Assembly (NCBI RefSeq): GCF_029892965.1
Contig: NZ_JARXWN010000021.1
Location: forward strand, 1 to 64,000
Direction of reading: 5' to 3'
Length of the DNA stretch: 64,000 nt
From: Dysgonomonas sp. PF1-14
Lineage (GTDB): Bacteria; Bacteroidota; Bacteroidia; Bacteroidales; Dysgonomonadaceae
The notes under the pieces are model-generated. The model saw only the letters and a program-made list of their open reading frames with translations. It searched no databases and was not told the origin of the DNA. Each line of letters opens with the position of its first letter. Position 1 is the stretch's first letter. Below, piece after piece: positions 46,824 to 55,081 of this stretch. A program made the translations under genes and the position numbers.

Positions 46824-47579
46824 ATGACAGAAAATAAAGATCTGATGCTGGCAGTACTTATCGATGCCGATAATGTACCCTATGCGAATATAAAAGGAAT
46901 GCTGGATGAAATAGCAAAGTTCGGGAATCCTACTATCAAGCGGATATATGGTGACTGGACGAAGCCGACCGTATCGGGGTGGAAGCAGCCCCTGTTGGAA
47001 CATGCCATTACTCCCGTACAGCAATACAGCTACACTACAGGAAAAAATGCGACCGATTCGGCGATGATCATAGATGCTATGGATATATTGCACAGTGATA
47101 AGGTTGATGGTTTTTGCCTTGTCTCCAGCGACAGCGATTTTACGCGTCTGGCAGTCAGACTGCGCGAATCGGGAATGTTCGTGATCGGTTTGGGAGAGAA
47201 GAAGACGCCCAGTCCGTTTATCGTTGCCTGCGATAAGTTTATCTATATAGAGATATTGGATAACTCGGATACCCAGTCCGATACGGCGGCAAAAGATTCT
47301 CCTGCACCAAAGAAAGCCAATATAGAGCCTGTAAATAAAAAAATATTACAACTACTGAAATCTACAATCCGCGATGTGGCGGATGACGATGGCTGGGCAT
47401 ATCTGGGCGAGGTGGGCAACTTGGTTATCAAGAAGCGTCCCGACTTCGACCCGCGTAACTATGGCTTCCCGAAATTGACGCCATTGATCAAATCGCAAAA
47501 GAAAGTATTTGAAATAGACGAGCGCGATGTGGATAAGAAAGGACATACGAAGCTGATCTATGTGAGGGTGAAGGATTAG
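46824..47579 (+). CDS. NYN-domain nuclease with LOTUS/OST-HTH domain
   Basis: 251 residues from MTENKDLM; the ATG at 46806 is also possible, while a TTG further upstream is not. NYN (PIN-like) domain: VLIDADNVPY (first Asp pair), YGDWTKPT, KNATDSAMIIDAMDILH and CLVSSDSDFTRL (acidic residues of the metal site). After a short linker, ~175-251 is an OST-HTH/LOTUS RNA-binding domain (WAYLGEVGNLVIKKRPDFDPRNYG..). LabA/DUF88-like. RNA cleavage is a reasonable inference. Divergent from the candidate RNA. Confidence 0.85.
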   Translation: MTENKDLMLAVLIDADNVPYANIKGMLDEIAKFGNPTIKRIYGDWTKPTVSGWKQPLLEHAITPVQQYSYTTGKNATDSAMIIDAMDILHSDKVDGFCLVSSDSDFTRLAVRLRESGMFVIGLGEKKTPSPFIVACDKFIYIEILDNSDTQSDTAAKDSPAPKKANIEPVNKKILQLLKSTIRDVADDDGWAYLGEVGNLVIKKRPDFDPRNYGFPKLTPLIKSQKKVFEIDERDVDKKGHTKLIYVRVKD

Positions 47580-47627
47580 GGAGAGTATTATTTATTTTAT
47601 CAGATTATAAATCCTTATAATATTGAG

Positions 47628-47777
47628 GAGGGTGTGTCAAAAGTAAAACAGCACTATCAAAGTGTTACCTTCCGTTGTCATGCTGAGCGTTAGCGAAGCA
47701 TCTCTTCTATCAAAAGAGATCCTTACCTTTGGTCAGGATGACAGAAAGAAACCAGAAATTTCTTTTGACACACCCTC
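47628..47777. repeat. 150-bp MITE-like element
   Basis: Perfect 16-bp terminal inverted repeats (GAGGGTGTGTCAAAAG and its complement). Inside is TGTCATGCTGAGC ... GGTCAGGATGACA, another imperfect inverted repeat. The inner part recurs at 62698-62775. Confidence 0.65.
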
Positions 47778-47807
47778 AACGGGGGACAAATTTAAAAATG
47801 AATTGAT

Positions 47808-48875
47808 ATGGATATAATGGGTTATGCAATAAGAGGCGATTTGACTGGACTTGAAAGTCTGTTGAAGAAAAGTACTATAAAAGAAATTAACAAAAAAGAA
47901 TCAGGCTTGGGATTTTCAGCTCTAACCTGTGCTGTCCTATCTGTAGAAGTTGGTGCCGTGAGGTTGTTATTAGAATATGGAGCAGATCCAAACTCATTAA
48001 GCAAGTATGGTAAAACTCCTTTGTTTTTTGTAGGGGACAAACGACCTATAGATCATGACAGCATAGAAAAAAGGATAGAAATAACCCGATTATTATTGGA
48101 AAACAATGCAGACGTTAATATTTGTGATGACGTTAATAATCAAGCATTATCTTACGTGATGAGAGGAATTGATGGTAATTACTCTCTGGTCGAATTGCTC
48201 CTAAAATACGGGGCAGATCCCAATCATAAAAATGTGAAGGGAAATAGCCCTTTGGGTTTGGCTAAAAAAATAGGAGACGATAAAATGATAGAACTGTTGG
48301 AGAAAAATAAGATGAGCATTAAAGAAAACGTCGCTTACGACAAGGCAAAATGGCATTTTGAATACTTTGAACAGAATGGAAAGCCTGTTGACGGAGCTTA
48401 CGTGCATATAGCAATGTTGTTGAATTGGATAATCCAAAGAGGTCTCTTTTCGGGAAATCTGTTATCTGAAGAGGAGCAACAGGTATTAAATAATGTCAGG
48501 AAAAAGAAAGCCAAAGCAAGTGTTTTTTTGAAAGAATACTGTGACGGTTGCCTGCTGAGTGGAGATTTTACTGATGGAGCAAATGAATTTTTACAGGCAT
48601 ATTATGAGAAGTATTATTTTCACGACCTTATGGATGATTGTGCATATGAAATCAAGGACACTTGGGAAAACTACGCATGGATAGTCGAATTGCTTGATAG
48701 CCGCTTCGCAGAATGGAAACAATCAAAATCTTTCAAACCTGATCCGATATTAAAAACTCCGAAACTTGTTGGTCTGGGAAAGCCGGCTAAGATAAAACTT
48801 CTTCTTTTCTTTGCCTTTGTAGTTATTCTTCTACTGTTGTGCTATTGGGCAACAAAAGTAATGTATGGCTTGTAA
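47808..48875 (+). CDS. Ankyrin-repeat protein with C-terminal membrane anchor
   Basis: 355 residues. Residues ~1-165 contain about four ankyrin repeats (LTCAVLSVEVGAVRLLLEYG, ADPNSLSKYGKTPLFF, ITRLLLENNADVNICDDVNN, LVELLLKYGADPNHKNVKGN). A helical middle region follows (~175-320), and a single membrane helix near the C terminus (LLLFFAFVVILLLLCYWATK). No signal peptide: probably tail-anchored in the inner membrane with a cytoplasmic ankyrin domain. A- and T-rich compared with the neighbours; possibly acquired. Confidence 0.75.
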   Translation: MDIMGYAIRGDLTGLESLLKKSTIKEINKKESGLGFSALTCAVLSVEVGAVRLLLEYGADPNSLSKYGKTPLFFVGDKRPIDHDSIEKRIEITRLLLENNADVNICDDVNNQALSYVMRGIDGNYSLVELLLKYGADPNHKNVKGNSPLGLAKKIGDDKMIELLEKNKMSIKENVAYDKAKWHFEYFEQNGKPVDGAYVHIAMLLNWIIQRGLFSGNLLSEEEQQVLNNVRKKKAKASVFLKEYCDGCLLSGDFTDGANEFLQAYYEKYYFHDLMDDCAYEIKDTWENYAWIVELLDSRFAEWKQSKSFKPDPILKTPKLVGLGKPAKIKLLLFFAFVVILLLLCYWATKVMYGL

Positions 48876-48964
48876 ACAGAGGATTGCAAATCTACAGACG
48901 CAAATGAAAATAAAAAATTATAAGCTATTAATAATGAGCTAACAGCTTATATATTATCATTATC

Positions 48965-50275
48965 CTACAAAGCCTTAATATTCATGATCGGTTTTACCGA
49001 ATCTATTATTGTCGCAGTATCCTTTATCGCTTCTATAATCACATTCTTGTCTTTATAAGCCATTGGCGATTCGTCTAAGGTCTTCTGGCAGACCGAAGTG
49101 GAGTAGATACCCTCCATCTTTTTGGTGAACTCGGCCATATCGAGTGTTTCCAGTGCCTTGTTACGGGCTAAAACACGTCCTGCACCATGTGGAGCAGAGC
49201 AGTTCCAGTCGGCATTACTTTTACCTTCGCAGATAAGGATTCCATCCTGCATATTGAAAGGTATCACCATCTTTTCGCCTGTGTACGATCTGATAGCGCC
49301 TTTTCTTATAATCCAGTCGGCGGTATCGATAAAGTTGTGCATAGAGTAAACCGAATCTATCGCTTCAAAATCTTCTCCCAGATCTTTGAATATCGCTTTC
49401 GACATTGCTTTATGGTTAAACTGCGCATAAGTCTGTGCAATCACCATATCTAATAGATAGTTGTACATATCGTCACCTTCCAATGGATATTCTTTCTTGT
49501 CGGTTTTATACTTTTTGCTCAGGTCTTTCAGCTTCTGAGGGATGTCGCTTGTTGGCTGTGTATGCTTGGTTATATACTCAAACTCATCGTAATATGCTGT
49601 AGGCAGGTTATTTGTCGCTTCCATTTTCTTTGCATGGTAGTTGCATATTTTCAGCCCGAAGTTTCGCGATCCGGAGTGAATAGTCAGATAATGCGATCCG
49701 TCGTTTGCCGATTCGCCGACTTCGATGAAGTGGTTTCCCCCACCCAATGTTCCCACCGAGAAGTAGAACGAATTTTCATTAGTCCCGATTCTTTTACACA
49801 GTTGAGCAATATATTCTTTATCCACTATTACAGGCGATTTGGCTTCTCCGAAACGCTTTGCCCATTCCTGCTGAAAGGCGGCTATGTTTGTATTCACAGC
49901 TTCCAGATACGGAGCTATCCACCAGTTGTCAAAGTTTTTTTCATTACGGATGTTCATACCCATAGGCACAGAACGTCTGATGGCATGGTCTAATGTTGGC
50001 AGGCGATCGGCGTCGATTCGTTTATTAAGTTTATGTGCAGTCACCGAGCAGCCTATATCTACACCTATATAGTTCGGATTGATCATCTTGGTCATCGGCA
50101 TGGTGAATCCTATCACAATACCTTTACCTACATGCGTATCGGGCATAATTCGTACCTGTACGCCTTCGGATATTTCTTCGTTCAGTATATTCTTTACCAT
50201 CCCGATGGCTTCGGCTTCCACATTGTCGATAAATATTTTACAGTCCTTGTTGTATTTTCCTTCTAAATTGATCAT
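48965..50275 (-). CDS. rtcB: RtcB RNA ligase
   Basis: 436 residues. Metal site: GVDIGCSVTAHK (Cys76), NHFIEVG, HSGSRNFG; guanylylation His363 in NCSAPHGAGRVLARNKA. Joins RNA 2',3'-cyclic phosphate or 3'-phosphate to 5'-OH ends with GTP. No archease or RtcA gene is adjacent. Regulation is probably shared with the TROVE gene through the TGCGCAG sites. Confidence 0.94.
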   Translation of the reverse strand: MINLEGKYNKDCKIFIDNVEAEAIGMVKNILNEEISEGVQVRIMPDTHVGKGIVIGFTMPMTKMINPNYIGVDIGCSVTAHKLNKRIDADRLPTLDHAIRRSVPMGMNIRNEKNFDNWWIAPYLEAVNTNIAAFQQEWAKRFGEAKSPVIVDKEYIAQLCKRIGTNENSFYFSVGTLGGGNHFIEVGESANDGSHYLTIHSGSRNFGLKICNYHAKKMEATNNLPTAYYDEFEYITKHTQPTSDIPQKLKDLSKKYKTDKKEYPLEGDDMYNYLLDMVIAQTYAQFNHKAMSKAIFKDLGEDFEAIDSVYSMHNFIDTADWIIRKGAIRSYTGEKMVIPFNMQDGILICEGKSNADWNCSAPHGAGRVLARNKALETLDMAEFTKKMEGIYSTSVCQKTLDESPMAYKDKNVIIEAIKDTATIIDSVKPIMNIKAL

Positions 50276-50304
50276 TGTGTTATACTGTTTTTGTTATTCT
50301 GCTA

Positions 50305-50342
50305 CAAAGATAAACATGCCGATGCGCAGCTTTTCTGCGTAG
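50305..50342 (-). promoter_or_regulatory. rtcB promoter with TGCGCAG/TGCGTAG sites
   Basis: TATCTTTG (50305-50312, minus) is a perfect -7 box 30 bp upstream of the ATG. On the plus strand TGCGCAG (50323-50329) and TGCGTAG (50336-50342), 13 nt apart, followed by GAATTATTTTT. Position relative to the -7 box is identical to that in front of TROVE. Confidence 0.75.
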
Positions 50343-50508
50343 CTAGAATTATTTTTCATACAACAGTTACTTACATATCCATATTTTTCCAGAATTTTCC
50401 TTTGGCGGGTATTGACATCATTTATATATTTATTTTCGTGGGAATCGGTAAAAACAATATCCTGTGACTTCGGCATCTCTCTGAAAGATATTATCGGTTC
50501 ATTATTGA

Positions 50509-50902
50509 TGCGAATCAGTAGTTGAAATTATATGTTTGTTTATCTTCTTCTGCGCGCAATCACAGATTGCTTGCATTCCTTTTGGCCTAAGCCCCAAAAG
50601 GAATCAAAAAATCTTTAGCGACCCGCTTCATAGGACGACCCGTTAGAGGGCTCAAAGGCTAAACAGAAAAACTCGCTCATGACTTTTGCATATTACGAAC
50701 TGATAGCTAAGCTCAAACACGTTTTTGTTTTACGCCTTTCTCTCCCTACGGGTACCCCGTCCATAAAGCTAATGGCGCGGGCTAAAGCACGATCTGGAGA
50801 CAATAAATAAAGGGGTTTTACTTGTAACTTGTAACTGCCCAAAGGGCGAAGTAACTAGTAACTAATAAACAAACATATAATTTCAACTACTGAAATTCGC
50901 AT
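50509..50902. repeat. 0.4-kb inverted-terminal repeat element, family B, copy 1
   Basis: A 394-bp non-coding element whose ends are perfect 24-bp inverted repeats (50521-50544 and 50865-50888, beginning AGTTGAAATTATATG), extended outward to ATGCGAAT with a 2-nt indel. The interior has short palindromes. The second copy (60616-61015) is in inverted orientation. The right end lies next to a truncated gene. Confidence 0.75.
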
Positions 50903-50911
50903 TAATTATCT

Positions 50912-51040
50912 TTAATACAACGCAGCACAGCGCCAGTGGCACGTATAGTGAGTTATTCCCGAGCCTATCGTTACCTGAGCTTGTAACCCTATTGTAGTAA
51001 AAAACAATAAGCCTCCAAATAAGTATTTACATAGTTTCAT
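50912..51040 (-). pseudogene. 5' remnant of a fibre-like secreted protein gene
   Basis: ATG at 51040; a 42-residue reading frame whose first 28 residues (MKLCKYLFGGLLFF, ending in QAQVTIGSG) match the leader and start of the protein at 52977-54908 (MKLYKYLFGSLLF, QAQVTVGSG), and the upstream 20 bp are also alike. Homology stops after GSG, ~50 bp from the repeat element at 50509-50902. I read it as a third paralogue cut off by a rearrangement or insertion. Confidence 0.7.
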
Positions 51041-51082
51041 AAAGTGTTTTATTTAGTAATATTGACTAGAAAAGCAGATATA

Positions 51083-52945
51083 TTATTTATATCTGCTTCT
51101 TATATGTGGATTAACCTGCAAAAGACATGGATTAATAGTGACTGTAACATATGTAGATGCCCAACAGCCTGTCACGTTGTTCAGCGCATCCAGTCTGTAA
51201 GTTGTTGTTGCATTCAATTCTCCAGTATTGAAATCCACACCCTCGAACAAGAATGTACCGTCCTGTGTATGCCAGCGAGCTACAATATTCGGATCGGATT
51301 CTATATCGGCATGAAGGGTTGCGGAACTGCCAATACAAATATTCTGATTATCTGCCGAAACTGTTGGCATAGGATTTACAGTTATTTCAAATACCCGCAC
51401 GTCTTCTGTTGCCGGCTGGCCATCCAGTTCGAAATAAGGAGTAACCGTTACCGTATATTTGCCGGGAGACATGTATTTGTGGGAGACGCTGTGTACCAGA
51501 TTACTAAAATCATTGTCGCTGATAGTGACCCCATCGCCAAAGTCCCATACTATATGTGATAATCTGTAGATGCCGGAGGATGGCTGTTTTATCTCAATAG
51601 AGAAATTGGCATTGGAGCCGAAACAGATAGCATCGGTACCAACAATGGGGTGTAGTTTAAAAAATGATGCAATAAAAAAAGGTAATCCTACAATAGGTGT
51701 GTTGAATGAATCGGAGAATTCTCCTTGTCCTGTCTCAGGTTGTGTCGGAAAAAAAGTCCTACTAATATGAGTTACCGATGTCCCTCCCTGATTGGGATTT
51801 TCCACAGCCCACAGGTCTCGAAGGTTTCCCGCGAACCCATACAACTTACCATCAGGTGCAATCCTGAGTCTAGATATAAAACTCAACCGTTTATAACCGG
51901 GCTCCAAAGCTGTAACCTGATCCCAGGCAACCGGAATCATTGTCAAGTTGGGGAAGTCAGCCAATTCGTAACGGTATATCCCAGTCACATTCGTAGAAGG
52001 AATATTTCCTAACGGATTCTTAAACGTACCTGTGCTATACAGATACTTGCTATTGGGTGAAAACTCTAGTGTGAGAGGATATCCTCCTGCCAACACTCCT
52101 AGTTGGTCCTCTCTTATCTCCTTCCCTTCAGAAACAATGCCTGTTTCGCTGTTAAACTTTCCGAGAAAGAATTTTTTCCCTCTTGTGCTATCATCCCCGG
52201 TTATATTCCAGCTATAAGTAGCGAATATCCACTTCCCGTTTGGGGAAAAGTTCGTAAATCCATTCTCATGATTAACTTCTACTGCACCAAAGTCATATCC
52301 AAAAGGAGATTGTATGGGAGTAGAAAATCCGTCTTTGGTAATCAACCATGTATATATGGCATTATTAATCCTGCTGGCTAGCCAGTAGTTTACGCCATCG
52401 CCATGTTCTACTGCTGCAATGTTTACATTAATGTCATACAAAGGGTCCATTCCCGGAATGAGAGGCAGGGCTATATTCTTTTTCCCTGATACAATATCTC
52501 CTTTTCCTCCGTTGAGGGTCATATCAATAACCGAATAGGTAATAGTATTAGAACCTTTAGGATAAGGTGGCACTACCAGATAGTAAAGATTATCGGATTC
52601 CGGCACCGGAATGGCAAGTCCTGCCTGCATATTCATTTCGTTTCCGGGAAGCCCTGTGCCATTAGGCATAGGTTTTCTGTCGCGTCCAAAAACTGTAGTA
52701 CCATCGCTCGCAAACAGAAAATTTCCATCTTTGTCAGCAATAGAAGCCGAGCCCTGTCTTGTAAAAAGCGGACGCGTTCCTCCCTCTGTAGGAAATTTAG
52801 GGTACTTACTTGTTCCATTGAGTACATCTGTAAAGTCCAGTCCCGAGTAATGCCCGAAGTACCACCATGTGGCTTCGCGCTGGGCATGGACACAGAGAGA
52901 AAGCATCCAGAACGATAGTAATATATAGATACACTTATATTTCAT
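51083..52945 (-). CDS. Secreted PKD-domain protein (gliding-associated type)
   Basis: 620 residues, signal peptide ending VHAQ. Residues ~25-430 resemble the N-terminal beta-propeller-like domain of large gliding-associated proteins (WWYFGHYSGLDF, NLLFASDG-type repeats, MPNGTGLPG, YWLASRINNAIYTWLIT, FSPNGKWIFATYSW). A PKD domain follows (HIVWDFGDGVTISD ... SPGKYTVTV), then an immunoglobulin-like strand region to the end (VTVTINPCLLQVNPH). No clear T9SS CTD is seen, so it may be shortened at the C terminus. Surface role inferred. Confidence 0.7.
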   Translation of the reverse strand: MKYKCIYILLSFWMLSLCVHAQREATWWYFGHYSGLDFTDVLNGTSKYPKFPTEGGTRPLFTRQGSASIADKDGNFLFASDGTTVFGRDRKPMPNGTGLPGNEMNMQAGLAIPVPESDNLYYLVVPPYPKGSNTITYSVIDMTLNGGKGDIVSGKKNIALPLIPGMDPLYDINVNIAAVEHGDGVNYWLASRINNAIYTWLITKDGFSTPIQSPFGYDFGAVEVNHENGFTNFSPNGKWIFATYSWNITGDDSTRGKKFFLGKFNSETGIVSEGKEIREDQLGVLAGGYPLTLEFSPNSKYLYSTGTFKNPLGNIPSTNVTGIYRYELADFPNLTMIPVAWDQVTALEPGYKRLSFISRLRIAPDGKLYGFAGNLRDLWAVENPNQGGTSVTHISRTFFPTQPETGQGEFSDSFNTPIVGLPFFIASFFKLHPIVGTDAICFGSNANFSIEIKQPSSGIYRLSHIVWDFGDGVTISDNDFSNLVHSVSHKYMSPGKYTVTVTPYFELDGQPATEDVRVFEITVNPMPTVSADNQNICIGSSATLHADIESDPNIVARWHTQDGTFLFEGVDFNTGELNATTTYRLDALNNVTGCWASTYVTVTINPCLLQVNPHIRSRYK

Positions 52946-52976
52946 TTGTTTTATCTTATTGTAATTATAAATATTT

Positions 52977-54908
52977 TTATTCTTTCACAACACAGATAAT
53001 ACTGAGGTAAGAGAAGGCCGATGGAGTAATACTGTTTACCTTGTAATGCATTACCGAGTTTTCTATTTTGTCTACGGTAATTACCGAATCATCGTAATCT
53101 AATACCAGAAAAGCTAATTTTTCGCGTGGATACACGTTGGGTACTTGTGTTATGCTTGGGTCACTCGATACAAATCTTCCGCTAAGTCCCTTGTAATGTT
53201 GTTCGTAGACTGCATACAGGTCTACAGTGGCACTATTGCCTACGCCCGCTATCAGCGAGAGATTGAAGGGAGGCATGTAGAATGATGACGCACTAGGTGG
53301 TGCCCATGTAGCAAGCCCGTTAGCGTCGGATGTCAAAACTCTGCCTGCAAGCTGATTGCCGTCTACCAGTTTGAACCCATTTGCCGAAGACGATACTATA
53401 TGTAACTTGGCATCGGGGAGAACGCCTATCCCTACATTGCCACTGGGGTCAATAGCCATCTTAGTGGTAGGTTGTTTCGTATTTATGGCGCTACCGATAT
53501 CGTTTTCCTGCGTCTGAAAGTACATATATTCTCCGGCATCCGGCTTACCTCCCAACTGTGTATAAATTCGGGCCGAAGGTACTCCCTTCTTTGCTACGTT
53601 GTAAAATTCAATTCCTGTTATTTGATTTGCCTGCCATGCGTCATTATAAAGGCGAAGAGGATAGGCTGAGGTATTAGGATCAGTACTATCATTGGTTGTA
53701 TATACGCTCAGCTGGTCACCCAATCGGTTTTCTCCTTTGTTGGTATAGATTGCATAATTGTCTACGGTACCGGAGTTGTTATCATTGGCAACAGCTACGT
53801 TATCGAGATAAATCCCGTATGCCTTGTTCACCTTTCGTATCTCTCCACTCAGGTCAAGATGCATGCCACGTAATACATCTATTTCGGTATCTGCACCTGC
53901 AAAGTCGACTTTTCCGTAAAGTAGAGAAGCCGCATCTATTTTACCATCTCCATTAAAACTCAACGAAGAGCGTACGCCATATGTTTTATCTGCACTGGCT
54001 GTACCCGCAAAGGATGCCTGCGACAATACACCGGTTATCTCCCCTACTTTTCCGACTGGCATATGTGCTACTGCAGAAAAAGATCCTGCAAACATGCGGT
54101 CGACATTGCCAGCACCATTGGGAGCTCCCCGGTATGCTGTGCCCGAAACGCCTTTCAGCTCTGCTGTATTATTTGCATTGTCGGCCTGTGCCCATCCCTC
54201 CAGAGCAGTTATGGTTGCATTAGACGAAGCCGTATTGTCACCCGGAAGGGCTACCTGAGTGAATAAGCCTCTGTAGTTAGCAAATTTGCTACCGTCAATA
54301 TGTAAATAATTATTCTGGAAGTCGAGTACGCCAGAAGAGGTGGAAGTCCTTTTAATAGCATTCTCATTTGCCGCTATGGATAAGTATATATTGTTATTTG
54401 AAGACCTATCTCCCCATGTATTTACCATACTTCCGTCTTTTCTTATATATATGTCGGCTCCTATTTCGTTCTTGCCTAAAGTACTTCTTGTCAGATATAC
54501 TTTTTCTGCATCGGCAGTACCGTCATAAGTCCATTCCAGATCCATGGCAAAGAGCTTCCACTGGGTGCCATCCCACTGGTAAGTTCCTTGCTTGAACATA
54601 TTGGTTGCATTTATATTGTGTACCAAAAGGCCTGCGTGTTTTATTTTATCTGTTTCGGTCGCACCAATTATGAAAGGTTCCAGTGAGGTAAGGCTAGTTA
54701 GTTTTACCCTTGGCAATAGTAGTCCACCTGTTGTAGTAGTGATGTTAGAGTCGTCGGTTACCGAAGTCGGATTGCTTGCATCCTGTGTTTTAAGGTCGAG
54801 AAGTGCTGCTTTATTAGGCTCGGTCCCGGATCCTACTGTTACTTGAGCTTGTAATTCTATTGCAATAAGGAACAATAAACTCCCGAATAAGTATTTATAT
54901 AGTTTCAT
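52977..54908 (-). CDS. Large secreted fibre-like protein, paralogue 1
   Basis: 643 residues with a signal peptide (MKLYKYLFGSLLFLIAIELQ, A-QA). N-terminal ~150 residues (TEPNKAALLDLKTQDA, GLLLPRVKLTSLTSLEPFI, YQWDGTQWKLFAMDLEW) are shared with the next gene. The middle is Gly/Ala/Asn-rich beta-repeat sequence with YGIYLDN..YAIYTNKGENRLGDQL. Then GNVGIGVLPDAKLHI and GFKLVDGNQLAGRVLTSDANG, elements typical of large fibre-like proteins. I do not recognise a catalytic site. Function unknown; surface fibre or adhesin is an inference. Confidence 0.6.
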   Translation of the reverse strand: MKLYKYLFGSLLFLIAIELQAQVTVGSGTEPNKAALLDLKTQDASNPTSVTDDSNITTTTGGLLLPRVKLTSLTSLEPFIIGATETDKIKHAGLLVHNINATNMFKQGTYQWDGTQWKLFAMDLEWTYDGTADAEKVYLTRSTLGKNEIGADIYIRKDGSMVNTWGDRSSNNNIYLSIAANENAIKRTSTSSGVLDFQNNYLHIDGSKFANYRGLFTQVALPGDNTASSNATITALEGWAQADNANNTAELKGVSGTAYRGAPNGAGNVDRMFAGSFSAVAHMPVGKVGEITGVLSQASFAGTASADKTYGVRSSLSFNGDGKIDAASLLYGKVDFAGADTEIDVLRGMHLDLSGEIRKVNKAYGIYLDNVAVANDNNSGTVDNYAIYTNKGENRLGDQLSVYTTNDSTDPNTSAYPLRLYNDAWQANQITGIEFYNVAKKGVPSARIYTQLGGKPDAGEYMYFQTQENDIGSAINTKQPTTKMAIDPSGNVGIGVLPDAKLHIVSSSANGFKLVDGNQLAGRVLTSDANGLATWAPPSASSFYMPPFNLSLIAGVGNSATVDLYAVYEQHYKGLSGRFVSSDPSITQVPNVYPREKLAFLVLDYDDSVITVDKIENSVMHYKVNSITPSAFSYLSIICVVKE

Positions 54909-55081
54909 AAAGTGTTTTATTTAATAATTTAATTTCGTTCAATCTTATAGTTTGTCTTTTATATTTAGTGTACTTTTCCTGACATTGCTGATAAAACATA
55001 ATCGGAGACGGCGTGATAGCTTGTGTATGAAATGTATGTGATTTTTTTTGAAAGATATCTGTTTCATATATTATTCTATTC

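Noticed and set aside
50300-50345. Sigma-54 promoter for rtcB, as in E. coli
   Set aside because: No GG-N10-GC spacing is present; a good TAnnTTTG box is.
50294-50476. Small minus-strand ORF upstream of rtcB
   Set aside because: It runs through the rtcB promoter and operator; no domain and no conservation argument.
51725-52381. Plus-strand ORFs opposite the PKD and fibre genes
   Set aside because: Cys/Ser-rich shadow frames with no signal peptide or motif, contradicted by the long minus-strand genes.
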